Positions 1 to 9,631 of a stretch of DNA of 64,000 bases are shown one piece after another. Location of the stretch: NCBI GenBank assembly GCA_011799875.1, contig CM022303.1, positions 70,519,680 to 70,583,679 on the forward strand. Reading direction: 5' to 3'. The notes under the pieces are model-generated. The model was not told where the DNA came from. It saw only the letters and a program-made list of their open reading frames with translations, and ran no database searches. A program made the position numbers and the translations under genes. Numbering within the stretch: position 1 is the stretch's first letter; each line of letters starts with the position of its first letter. The stretch comes from Thinopyrum elongatum (Eukaryota > Streptophyta > Magnoliopsida > Poales > Poaceae).

Positions 1-77
1 TGCAATTAAACATGCATCTGCAGTACAAGACCAGAAAATTACTGACCATAAACATTAGCATGGCAACTAAACTCATA

Positions 78-200
78 CTCCCTCCATCCCAAAATTCTTG
101 TCTTAGATTTGTCTAAATACGGATGTATCAAGTCACGTTTTAGTATTAGGTACATCTGTATCTAGACAAATCTAAGACAAGAATTTTGGGACGGAGGGAG
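78..200. mobile_element. Stowaway-type MITE (Tc1/Mariner)
   Basis: A 123-bp element with long terminal inverted repeats. The left end starts CTCCCTCCATCCC and the right end finishes GGGACGGAGGGAG, and the arms pair for about 50 bp up to a short centre. It is flanked by the dinucleotide TA on both sides (76-77 and 201-202), the target duplication of Tc1/Mariner elements. The terminus is the classic grass Stowaway end. It has no coding capacity. Confidence 0.93.
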
Positions 201-202
201 TA

Positions 203-1473
203 TATATCAGTGCGACCATTTAGTGTTGACCTATCAATTTGCATGGTATGCAAGACATCATAAGTAAAATTTAGGTTCAATAAGTTTGATTTATTAGTAC
301 AACCCAGCTGTTACAAGATGCCACTAGGTAGAAGCTTAACATTATTAGGCTAGAAATATGTTTCTGATGTAGTGTATGTCTCAGCCGTCCATGCCTAAGT
401 CGATGTATGAGGCTGGTTTGGTTAGTGGGCTTGCCATGTGGAAAGCCAGAGTCAGTTACAGTCGCAAATTCAAGCATGATTATTGGGTCATTGCGAATAT
501 GATGATGCCAAAACAGCATTTTTTGGGGGTCTAATTTACAAACATCAGGAGCAATAGTATGATCCGAAGTCTCTAGTTGCAAGTGCATCGTGAGATAAAA
601 ACAAATAAATTTTAAAAATAAGCCACTACGGTAAATTTTACCGCACAAATCATAGCCATTCCACCTCAAATGGCACCAGGCATGATAACTTGGTGACACG
701 ACCAACCAACAGAACAAAAATTTAACATGCTGCCTCATGCACCCTCAGCTGAACTGTGACTCTCATCAGCCAAAAGCGAGAATTCATTACACATGATGCA
801 TGCTGCACATCCCAACAGAATTAAAAAATGCTGCGAAGTGACAGTTTTTTGGAAAAATAGTGGTGTTTGCTGCTACTAACGCTGTAACACTTGGTGCTTT
901 ATGCGATCTGATGAATGGATCCCACCACAAACAAACTAACTAAAGCAATCAATGGTCAAGGAGAAGAACGCGGCATGCTGAGGAGAAGTAACTAGCAGAA
1001 GCAAATGGTTCAATAAGTAGCTAAAAATGGAGAAAATATATAGTTTTAAATGTGCAAGGGAAAAAAAGACTCAAGGGAAAGTAACCAATGCATGTCAAAT
1101 CCAGCCTAACTCGCGCATACTGTGATGCTGATTACTATTTCAGTCGTATTTCTGCATGACACTGAAAATGAGGACAGTCATATTCACAAGATGAGAAACA
1201 AACACTTCTTGCTCCTCCTGAAATTCACAGATTTGGAATTGCACAGATGTACTAACCATTAGAATAGCACCTAAACACTGACAAGCAATAAGAATGAGTA
1301 TTATAAATGGTGAAAAGTAACTTGGCCACATCAGCGTTAATACAGGACCATTTGCCAAAGTAGAGAATGCTAATGTACACACTAGCATATAACTAACACT
1401 TGCATCATATTGCAATTGCAATGTCATATGCATGGAAACAAAGTAGTTAAAGACGGAGGGCAAGCTTACCACT
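203..1473. other. AT-rich non-coding stretch downstream of the F-box gene
   Basis: No convincing gene is visible on either strand. The stretch lies 3' of the minus-strand F-box gene. On the minus strand a good donor (G|GTAAGC, about 1462-1467) follows the F-box stop by only a few bases, so part of this region may be a 3'-UTR intron and exon of that gene. Short open frames here lack domain resemblance or codon bias. Confidence 0.4.
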
Positions 1474-2625
1474 TCAAATAGTTGGCGGGGACAAGGACGG
1501 TGGGAGATCGGCATACAGGCCGCCAGTTATGGCACAGCGACCAGTCTGACAGAACCATTCAATCTGAAATGTCTGGAGATTCAGTGAAAAATAATCAAGT
1601 ACCAGCCTATTCTGTTGTGGATACCCAATTAGGAGCAAGTATCCACCAGATACACCCAAGATGACATAGCAATAATTCACCGGCAAAGGGATTACGGACT
1701 TGGATTGCCATTGGTTTGCGCCATTCTCATCCTTATGCTGTACATAAAAAAAGAGTTGGTATTGGTACGCACCAGCTTCATCAGTATGCTCAGAGCTAGT
1801 AAGCATCCCAAGCCTTCCTTGGCCTGCCTCCACAATGGCCCTCTGCCACACACAAGGGCCAGGTGGAGGCGGGGGGTCAACAGTGGAGAACTCCATCATT
1901 CGTGCATCGAACACGAGCAGCGTGTCTTCCTGAAGAACCTCCCAGCAGAAGCATCCATGGGCGTAGTAGCGGTCTGACGCCAAGCATCCAAACATGTCGA
2001 ATGTGACAGGATCAGCGAGCCATTGCCCGGCGCAGGAAGAGAAGACGAAGAGGACAAGCTTGGTTCTGAACCGCACCAAGCACATGACTCTGAAGTCTCT
2101 GAATGACGAGTCCTCGTCGTCGGCAGGGGGAGCAAGGAAGGGCTCACACTGGATGATGTCCAGCTGGTGGACTTGGTCGGCTAGATGGTCGGGGAGGGCA
2201 GGCAGCAGGAGGTAGCGGCCGTGCAGGGGGTCGCAGACGGCGAACTCCCTAACCAGATCGCGGGGGTTGAAGTCTTCATCGGTCCCTTCGAGGGCGGGGG
2301 AGAAAAGGGCGCGGCCGTCGCGGACGTCGCGGCGGCACCAGTGGTCGCGGGACGGGGGGAGGAAGGAGCAGGAGAAGTCGGCGTCGGCAAAGGTGGCTGC
2401 CGCGGCGGCGGAAGGGTGAGGCGGCTTGGCGAGGATGAGGCCGCCGCCGACAATGCCGAGGAGAGGCGGCGGGTGGAGGGTCCGGAACCGGCGGAGGAAG
2501 GGATGGCCGGTGATGACGCGGCGGAAGGAGACGCAGGCCGCGGAGGCGCGCGCGAGGTCGGCGGCCGCGGGGAGGCGGAGGAAGATCTCCTCCAGGAGTT
2601 CATCTGGGATCGCCGGCTGCGCCAT
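1474..2625 (-). CDS. F-box family protein
   Basis: Encodes 383 aa in one uninterrupted exon. The F-box is at residues 6-50: it begins IPDELLEEIFLRLP, followed by the conserved R/ASAACVSFRRVI block. F-box proteins bind SKP1 through this motif and act as substrate receptors in SCF E3 ubiquitin ligases. The rest resembles the large grass F-box class with a hydrophobic, beta-rich C-terminal domain (FRDFRVMCL, WFCQTGRC near the end); no kelch or LRR repeats are seen, so the substrate is unknown. The start was chosen at the ATG giving MAQPAIPDELL, just before the F-box. Codon use is strongly GC3-rich at the N-terminal half, typical of grass genes. A hAT-like MITE ends about 80 bp upstream of the ATG. 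A splice donor lies just after the stop. This is the only intact-looking host gene in the window. Confidence 0.88.
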   Translation of the reverse strand: MAQPAIPDELLEEIFLRLPAAADLARASAACVSFRRVITGHPFLRRFRTLHPPPLLGIVGGGLILAKPPHPSAAAAATFADADFSCSFLPPSRDHWCRRDVRDGRALFSPALEGTDEDFNPRDLVREFAVCDPLHGRYLLLPALPDHLADQVHQLDIIQCEPFLAPPADDEDSSFRDFRVMCLVRFRTKLVLFVFSSCAGQWLADPVTFDMFGCLASDRYYAHGCFCWEVLQEDTLLVFDARMMEFSTVDPPPPPGPCVWQRAIVEAGQGRLGMLTSSEHTDEAGAYQYQLFFYVQHKDENGANQWQSKSVIPLPVNYCYVILGVSGGYLLLIGYPQQNRLVLDYFSLNLQTFQIEWFCQTGRCAITGGLYADLPPSLSPPTI

Positions 2626-2705
2626 TAGGGTGTAGGACGAGAATGGAAATCAGCAATTTGCAACGAGCAGAGGATGGGGAATGAGAGCAAGGCTCCCAAT
2701 TATAC

Positions 2706-2988
2706 CTGGCCATGGGCAGCCCGGCCCGGACGCCCGACCCAAAATCCCAGGCCGGGCCAAGCCCGAGTGTGCCATTGGGCTGGGCTTGGGCCTGAAAATT
2801 GAGCCCGACGAGAAGATCGGGCCGGGCTTGTGAAAAACAAGACTTTAGCCGTAGTCGGGCCAGGTCGACCGGGCTGTGTCGGGCTTTTTTGGGCTCAGGC
2901 CCGATTTAGTAGGCCCGATGGTTGGGCCGGGCTCGGGCCTGGGTTTTCAGCACCAGGCTTTTTTTGGCTCGGCCCGAGATATGCCCAG
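2706..2988. mobile_element. GC-rich hAT-like MITE upstream of the F-box gene
   Basis: A 283-bp segment made almost entirely of GGGC/GCCC blocks, with imperfect inverted ends: left CTGGCCATGGGCAGCCCGG, and the right end read in reverse CTGGGCATATCTCGGGCC. TTATAC occurs on both sides (2700-2705 and 2989-2994), a possible target duplication, shorter than the 8 bp usual for hAT elements. The internal arms can fold on each other. It lies in the 5' flank or 5' UTR of the minus-strand F-box gene. The class assignment is from resemblance to GCCCGGCC-type plant MITEs. Confidence 0.65.
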
Positions 2989-3000
2989 TTATACTCACAA

Positions 3001-3738
3001 TCCTCACTGGTAATTAAGTATATGCAGTATTAGGGAATATATTGGCTATATTGCACACTAATATTTGGAAGATGACAATTACATGATAATATTTGGCAGG
3101 AGTAGGATATAATTAATTGGCTTGAGCTGGGTCTGATATAAGGTATGCTATTAATTAGGAGAAATTGCTAACCTTATTTAGCGCTAAAGATTGGTACAAT
3201 CAAAGACTATTGGACAAACATGTTGAACGGGTGAGACATGTTTCTTTTTATATTGATATAGATATAGACTAGCACAAATGCCCGTGCGTTACAACGGGAG
3301 TAAAAATACCTCATCCACCTGTTTTAGTCACTAAAAATTGCACGATCATGTTAATCGTGTTCAGACTCATCGAGATCCACATGTTGTAGTCCAGTCTAGT
3401 TCAAATTATTCAATCGGACATTGCTTTGAAATAATCAAAATTGACTTTCCATCACAACAATCTGCAACAACCACCAATAAACAATAAGCTTTGACAACAA
3501 ACAATCACAACACAAATACAGTAGCTAGTAATTTCTACCCATCTCTCTAATTGTCTCTTCCCTTTGTACAATAATGGCAACATCAGTACAAAGCAAAACG
3601 AACAAAATTGCTCCAAATCTCAATTCCAATCTATGTATTGCCATGTATAAAGTTTCCCCAAGCAGAGCGTAGGTGCCAAAGAATGAGAAGAAGCCCAAAA
3701 AAAAAAGCAAAAAGGCACGGGAAGTCTCACTTTCCCCT
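3001..3738. other. Non-coding stretch with a conserved repeat head
   Basis: AT-rich intergenic DNA with no gene visible. Near 3251-3300 it has a run of GATATAGATATAG followed by the motif CAAATGCCCGTGCGTT and ACAACGGGAG. A related motif recurs at 8488-8521, so this is probably the end of a repetitive element family that I cannot name. An A-rich stretch lies near 3690-3703. Confidence 0.4.
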
Positions 3739-4634
3739 TTTCTTTACACTGTTTGAGAGAGGCGGTAGGAGGGCGATTGGAATCTTCTGGCTGGCCCGAT
3801 CCCGGGCGCTCGCCGCCGGCGCTGCCGGTAGGAGAGAAGATGGGAGAGGTGCGCGGTGCAGCTCTGTAGATAGTAGCTTTTTTTTTGCGGGGACGCTCTG
3901 TAGATAGTAGCTATAGATTAGTGTTTTCCTTAGAGGAGTTTGGCGACATGCCCTTGCTTGGCGACATGCCGATGGGTGGGAAGCTGCTGGAACACGCGAG
4001 CTGTATCCGGTGGATTTCGACGGCGCTTCTCCGTCTCGAGCTGCTCCGGTGGTCGGAGCTAGTGGCTGGAGGAGATATCTCCGTCGACCCCCCTTAAATA
4101 AGCTCGCTTCGTCCTTGGTCCGGGGAAGGGCCGGCCGATTGGAGCTCGCTTCTGGTGCCGTCATGGCGGCGGAGAGGAAGCGGCGTACAAGAGGATGGCT
4201 GATGCTTGCGGATTGGGTCAGAGCTAAATCGCGGTGGTCATCTCGTTGCTGGCGCTGGAGCCTGCTTTGCGGTCGATGGCCGGCCGTCAACGACATGCCG
4301 CCGCCTCTTCTAGCCGAAGGGCGGCTCCCCTATTTCCTCCCGGCCGGTGTGCCATCAGGGAGGCAGTTCTGCTCCAGATCGAAGGCCATGGCGCTCTACC
4401 ATGGCAGCCTCGTCGCCCCAAGTGGCGAAGTCCCCGGTGACGGCGAGGTGAAGCTCGATCGAAGGCGGAGGACCCGATCGCTTTTCCCTTTTTCAGTCTG
4501 GGGTCCTTCGTGCAAAGTCCAAGGACTTGTTTGTAGTTTCCAATTTTCTCAGGATCCTACTTGTATTTCCTGCAGCTTGCTTATGGATGAATAAAAATTT
4601 GGGGATCCCTTCTCTGTTCAAAAAAAAAAAAAAA
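3739..4634 (+). mobile_element. Retroposon-like segment ending in poly(A)
   Basis: GC-rich segment of about 0.9 kb that shifts into a T-rich 3' part and ends in ATGAATAAAAATTTG, then CTGTTC and a run of 15 A (4620-4634). The polyadenylation-like AATAAA followed by a genomic poly(A) tract indicates reverse transcription of an RNA. The 3' end resembles the minus-strand retroposon at 9647-10531, which also ends GTTC-A(n). I could not find an unambiguous flanking TSD, so the 5' boundary is a guess. Long open frames inside are GC-driven and show no known domain. Confidence 0.55.
3861..3912 (-). mobile_element. Ultra-truncated LINE footprint 1 (16-bp insert in an 18-bp TSD)
   Basis: The 18-mer GCTCTGTAGATAGTAGCT occurs at 3861-3878 and again at 3895-3912. 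Between the copies is only TTTTTTTTGCGGGGAC (3879-3894). Read on the minus strand the insert is GTCCCCGC followed by eight A, a poly(A) tail with a few bases of 3' end. The same CCCGC-A(n) end is seen on the LINE at 13764. Confidence 0.85.
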
Positions 4635-4639
4635 GGAAC

Positions 4640-6389
4640 ACAGCAGAGCATAGAACACCACACAGCAGCAGCACATGATCTCGGTCTGAAAAACGGGTGA
4701 GGAAGGAACTATTTACCTGATATAAAAAAGACAATTCCCTAGTGCAATAAAAGAAGCTATTGTGGCAATACATGAGTTTATGGTAACCTCATATAGTCAT
4801 GCGAAAATCTCAAAGCATCTTTGCTTGATATACTCTTCAGGTGATTTGCCAAAATTTGGTGTGCCATTATGCTTGGCAAACTCAACAATCCACTTTCTGT
4901 AGTTCCTTACCTACTACAGTATTTGGCAAACTGAAAATAATGTGTAGTGGAGGGCACAAGTTGTACGTCAAGGGGGATCATAAGCCAAAGTATGTTTAGT
5001 AAATCACCACAGAAAAGCACAAACCTGAGTGTGCAAACAGAATTGTTGGCAATTGGGATGGGCTTTGATGAAGAACATTTCCGATCCACGATTTTAGATC
5101 ACCAGGCAACCTGCCCTTTTAGAGAAAAGTGGCCATGAGAAATCACAAATTACTTACAGCTTCTCCAGGCCTCTGACATAAATACAACCCCAAAAGCAGT
5201 GATAAATGCTTCCCCCCTGAAGCAGCAAGGACAACTTACTATATCTTTAACTTTCTTCTCTTAAGCTCATCTCCAACATAAATACTCTGAAAACAAATAC
5301 ACCAAAAATGTATTTTTACCTTTCCTGGAACTTTAGCACTCCAAAGCTTCAGCCAACCATTGTGTACTTCTACTGAAGAAGACGATCCACCTTTTTTATC
5401 CATGTTAATAATGAAATCTTCTTGCCTTTTCAGCTTGAACACGGAAGGCCTTGTATGCTTGTAGCAACTTGGTAGTGACGCAAGTCGTTGCCTACCTCGG
5501 GTGCGGACGCGGAAGGCCTTGGCGCCACGTTTGGGCATCATGCACAGCTCCTTCTGGAGCTTGTCCACGTCGAGCCCCACCAGCGGCTCCATGGCGTAGA
5601 TTGTATGATCTACTGCTGTGTCTTTTCGCATGGACAATTCAGTGTACAGCTTGTACACACAACACACAGCAGCTTGCTTCAGGAGCACTTTGAGGTTGTG
5701 ATAGGCAACAGAATTATGGTTAGGCAATATGTGTGTCGTTCAGTTCAAGAAAACACCACTTTCATTTGGCCAACTCTCAGATTTTATTCTAAATAACCAA
5801 ATTCACTCACGGATGTTCACGCCTGTGAGAAGGTAGCCAACATGAAAATCAAAATCACTTGGGTTTGATCTATCATCCATGCCACATATGCTAACTCAAT
5901 GCAGTAACATGGAATGACTCCATCTACGGTTGCCTGATTTGCCACCATAGCAAACTCTCCACCACTTAGACCGACATAAAGGTGGTGACTGGAGTTTAGA
6001 GATTTTTCTTCATGGGAGTTATGCAGACGGATAGAGGAGAGTCTTGTTGTTAATTATGGGGCCATGCCCGGCGCTCCTACAGATCAGGATCTCCTTCCCT
6101 GGCGAGAAGGGCTGCCTCAAGGGCCTGGAGTGGCTTGTTAGAATAGGCTGGCGACTTGGTGCTCCGGCGGCATAGACCAGACATGATGAGGATGATGGAC
6201 GCAACCCTGCTTGGTGCTACTGTAAATTCTGTCAAGAAAATGCAATGCATCCCACTTTCAGATGGTTTGTTTAGCTCTATAACAGATGGCCCAATATGAT
6301 TGAATTAAATTATTAGCACTTAGCAGTCACTAAATCATGAAAAATAACACTGTTCTTAATCGAGAAGAATAGAAGAGAATTACTAACCT
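4640..6389. other. Mostly non-coding; possible LINE or gene debris
   Basis: No intact gene is visible. On the minus strand near 5320-5390 a short frame reads NGWLKLWSAKVPGKVK, which resembles the zf-RVT motif of plant LINE reverse transcriptases (W..LW..KVP.KVK), followed by a donor-like GGTAAAAA. This is weak evidence. The rest lacks recognisable domains, MITE ends or long repeats. It lies 3' of the FolD pseudogene exons, so some of it could be decayed introns or exons of that locus. Confidence 0.3.
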
Positions 6390-6518
6390 TCAGATTCTCT
6401 GTGCCATAGCATCACTATATGACCTCGGAAGAAGCAGTAAATTGGCATCCAGGAAGCGTGCCACGGCCATCAGGTGCAGCACATACACCACCTCATACCA
6501 AACATCCGCCACCCCCAT
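6390..6518 (-). pseudogene. Short exon-like fragment, possibly BRO1-domain protein
   Basis: A 42-codon minus-strand frame starts MGVADVWYEVVYVLHLMA and ends in AMAQRI before a stop, with a donor-like GGTTAG directly after. Composition and the hydrophobic pattern (WYEV..VLHLMAV, ANLLLLPRS) look protein-coding. From memory it resembles part of plant BRO1/ALIX-like domain proteins (the ADVWYEV..VLH stretch); this is an unverified recollection. A two-base loss near the end would explain the stop. It lies beside, and on the same strand as, the FolD pseudogene, so it may be captured gene-fragment DNA. Confidence 0.35.
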
Positions 6519-6731
6519 GGATTCCTCGTGAACTCAAACTATGAACTAACTGTGAGCATCTTTTATCATAGCCTCATCTCTGAACATAGATGTAACCTGT
6601 ACTACCTCAGCATTGTCTTCCTGGTTAGGACAGATCACTGCATGAAACGTCACACATGATTAATCAGTCAAAAAGGACTGTCTGAAAAATAAACCAAAAC
6701 ATTGTAGGATTGTCTAATAATTTTCTTTCAC

Positions 6732-8051
6732 CAGGCGTGCTTTCCATGAGATAAATCCAGATTGTAGCACAAGAAACAAACACAGGTTTCCAGCTTCTGA
6801 GGGCAAGATTACCAACGTTTAAGGGATGGAAACCATCAGCATCCTTGTCTAGGCTAATGTCGCTAAGATTATTTTCCTCATCCATATGCTGATTTACACA
6901 ATATCATCATATAAAAAGAAAGCTGGATGAGGCATTATACCAGCAAAACATGGACATAAACAATGTTGAATCTTGACCAACATATACTGAAAACAAAAAC
7001 TCAAATCAAATACAACTGAAGTTGGTCGTCTATTACCATCAGAACTAATATACTTCCTATTATTCAGTTATATCAAAACAGTTGTCTAGTATGTAGACTA
7101 AAAGGATTTTATGATATCAGTCTATGAACTAAACCAAACATAATTCTTTTCTAGGGCTGCATCCAGAAAGTAAAACACATTGCTTGTGGTAGTGTTAGCT
7201 GAACAAGCAGGCCATGAAGAGATGGATCTTCATTGAATCTTAACAACAAATCCATCACCCCATCTTCGACGCAGTTCCCAGGCAACTCTGACAAGAAAGA
7301 ATTTATCCCAATTTCCTCACAAGTCTACAATTTAATTAAATCGCCCATAGGATCGAAAGTCCCTTCTATTGCCTATCAGCGCAACAGCTAGTCCAGGAAC
7401 GTTTCCAGCTGCTTTGTTTTCATTTGACGAACTTGTTCAACAATCCATATCCTTATGTCCTCCGCAATTGACTTGCCATCAATAATGGTCACCACGGATG
7501 AACAATCAACTATGAAAGCAATAAAAGTGCAGCTCAGATGATAACACGGGATTCTGAAACTAGAATGAGATAGGTAGCTGTAGCTTCTATGGCAAACAAC
7601 CATGAATTCACCTCTATGCTTGTCATGGATGGGACACTCACCTCCATAACCAGTAGGTCTTCATGATACCAGTATGTGTCGCCGCACTGTCGAAGTCCTG
7701 CCCATCAGCCCCTGCTCCTTCCTATAGCCTCGTTTCCCATGCTCTTGCTCCCCAAGTCCCCATCCCCTGTCTGCCCGTCCCCACTCTCGCACGACCACGG
7801 CATCCCTGAATCCGCTCCTTGGCTCCGACGCTCATCACCAAGGGGTGGAGTAAGATGCGGACAGACGGAGTTCCGGCAGAACGGCAACGTCGCAAGGACT
7901 CCGACTTGGATCCAAGTCAGAGACGGACGACAGCAGGAGGTTGGAGGTCGAGGAGGCTGGGGATGGCGCTGGAGAAGATTGGGGTGGATGGGAAGGGAAA
8001 GAAGAACAGGGCGGCCGCAAGCCGTGGCGGCGGCGGCGCCGCTGTACGCAT
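6732..8051 (-). pseudogene. FolD-type methylenetetrahydrofolate dehydrogenase/cyclohydrolase pseudogene
   Basis: FolD proteins interconvert 5,10-methylene-, methenyl- and 10-formyl-tetrahydrofolate in one-carbon metabolism; plants have cytosolic and organellar forms. Three exon-like blocks are visible. Exon 1 (8051-7839) is rich in R, S, P and A, like an organelle transit peptide, ending SASYSTP before a G|GTGATG donor. Exon 2 (about 7509-7180) reads VVTIIDGKSIAEDIR, then after a frameshift NVPGLAVALIGNRRD, then after another disruption CEEIGINSFLSELPGN and NEDPSLHGLLVQLTLPQ. Exon 3 (6888-6732) follows an AG acceptor with HMDEENNLSDISL and KDADGFHPLNVGNLALRS. The order matches FolD. Frameshifts in exons 1 and 2, a lost donor after exon 2 and no recognisable NADP-binding half (GRSNIVG) show that it is dead. 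The family is secure; the organellar subtype is inferred. Confidence 0.82.
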
Positions 8052-8131
8052 TGAGGAGAGCCCTGTGTATTTTTATTTTTATTTTGCAAAAAAATCTGTT
8101 CGCCCGTGCGTCTGCAGGCTCCTTCTGCTCG

Positions 8132-8172
8132 CAACGAAGCGTGTTTTTTTTGAGTAAACAACGAAGCGTGTT
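8132..8172 (-). mobile_element. Ultra-truncated LINE footprint 2 (13-bp insert in a 14-bp TSD)
   Basis: The 14-mer CAACGAAGCGTGTT occurs at 8132-8145 and 8159-8172, separated only by TTTTTTGAGTAAA. On the minus strand the insert is TTTACTC followed by A(n), a poly(A) tail with seven bases of another LINE 3' end. Confidence 0.82.
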
Positions 8173-8187
8173 GTGCTCGCCCGTGCA

Positions 8188-8349
8188 TCTGCAGGCCTAA
8201 TAGAAAGTAAGGCCCAAGCCCAAGAAAAGATGCAGGCCTATTAGAAAGTAAGGCCCAAGCCCAATAAAAGATGCAGGCCGAATAGAAAGTAAGGGCCAAG
8301 CCCAAGAAAAGATGCAGGACGAATAGAAAGTAAGGCCCAAGCCCAAGAA
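8188..8349. repeat. 41-bp minisatellite, about 4 copies
   Basis: Four head-to-tail copies of a 41-bp unit (core GCAGGCC..ATAGAAAGTAAG then GCCCAAGCCCAA). Copies 2-4 begin GATGCAGG at 8229, 8270 and 8311; copies differ by a few substitutions. It lies just upstream of the FolD pseudogene exon 1 (minus strand). Confidence 0.9.
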
Positions 8350-8829
8350 CGAAACGTTTTCTACTAAAAAAAAATAACTTAACACTGTGGTGCGGGTTGA
8401 TTTAAAATAACATCAGGGATTTTCTGTAAAAATGCCGCGATGGTGAGCGGGCCGAGTCAATCAGTGCTTTATTATTATTATTAGGTACTACTAGTAAGTA
8501 TGCCCGTGCATTGCAACGGAAGAAAAAAAAACACACACCTCTAACAAAATAAGCCTGAGTCAAGACTCACCCCCACCACACGTCTTTTATTTCGACATGA
8601 CATGCCATTCATGTCGCTGCTTATCCTCCTTCTAGCTCTCGTCGACCAGTTGCCACCACTTGTAATATGAAAGAATAGTATATGATGATTTTCTTGGATG
8701 TCTATATATGTTTTGTACATTGAGAAAGTGCTATTGGATTTCTCAATAAAACAACAATAAATTTAAGAGAGAAGCAAATATAGGCAATTCACTGTCCACA
8801 TGAGACATCTCGGAAGCCATGGTTGCCTA
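8350..8829. other. Non-coding, includes a conserved repeat head
   Basis: No gene is seen. At 8458-8521 TTATTATTATTATTAGG precedes ACTAGTAAGTATGCCCGTG and GCATTGCAACGGA, related to the motif at 3271-3300. The remainder is AT-rich with no clear structure. Confidence 0.4.
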
Positions 8830-8833
8830 CATA

Positions 8834-9155
8834 AGGGACACCGATGACACCGCGTTCCAGCACAAGGAGACGGCCGGGGTTCGGCACCGAACTGTTCAAT
8901 TATGAGGCCAGGGCCAATTGAGAAAAGAAGAACTTTTTGGTAAATCAAAGTGTATGTCTAATAAATTTCATTAATGAATACATTTTTTGCAACACAAGGG
9001 ACACCGACGACACCGCGTTCCAGCGCACAGAGAAGGCCGGGGTTCAGCACCAAACTGTTTAATTATGAGGCCAAGGCCAGTTGAGAAAAGAAGAACTTTT
9101 TTTATAAATCAAGTGTATGTCTCTAATAAATTTCATTAATGAATGCACTTTTTTG
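8834..9155. repeat. Direct tandem duplication, period 163 bp
   Basis: Two adjacent copies of a block starting AGGGACACCGA.GACACCGCG (8834 and 8997) and ending in a TAATAAATTTCATTAATGAA stretch. Each holds GGCCGGGGTTC.GCACC, CAATTATGAGGCCA and GAGAAAAGAAGAACTTT. They differ by scattered substitutions and small indels, so the duplication is not recent. No coding potential. Confidence 0.88.
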
Positions 9156-9631
9156 GGCAAGATATACACCTAATATCTCGACCAATGCTATAAAATGTTT
9201 CGATCAAGCCTTGAAAACTGCTCTATTTAAACTGCAAGATGAGATAACCAAAATAATACTCCTGATGTACTCACTCCCCAAGAAATGTGAATTTCTCCTT
9301 CTGCCGCCGTCCAAAACGCTCACACAGTAAGAGCAAGGTGAGCATTCTCTAAAATTCTCAATTTATCAAAGCACCAAACTCAAACTCATCAAGAATGCAG
9401 ATTCCATTACTCACTCCTATCACAGCTCGTTCAATTTAGCTTTTCCAGGGGAATTAAACCTAACATAAAAAATCAATAGTTGATTGGAAGTTTGGCGCCG
9501 GCGACAGTCCTCATCGTCCGCCGCGAGCGCACAAGAAGCCGGGTGGCCCGGAGGATCCTGATGGGTCTATGAAGGCGGTGTCCATGTGACGGCGGGACGC
9601 AGCGAAATTACTTTCTTGGGACATACTGTTA
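9156..9631. other. Non-coding stretch
   Basis: AT-rich, with a short GC-rich patch near 9495-9560. I see no gene, RNA or transposon end here. Confidence 0.4.

Noticed and set aside
277..738. 153-codon minus-strand open frame
   Set aside because: No domain, no coding-like composition, AT-rich non-coding context; long frames occur by chance here.
3727..4296. Overlapping long frames on both strands in the GC-rich retroposon-like segment
   Set aside because: Both strands are open at once because of composition; no domain seen.
5239..5727. 162-codon minus-strand frame as a host gene
   Set aside because: Only a short piece resembles a LINE zf-RVT motif; the rest has no recognisable domain or splice logic.
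8188..8349. Repeated GCCCAAGCCCAA frames encoding a Leu/Gly-rich repeat protein
   Set aside because: Minisatellite translation; no start context and no conservation pattern.
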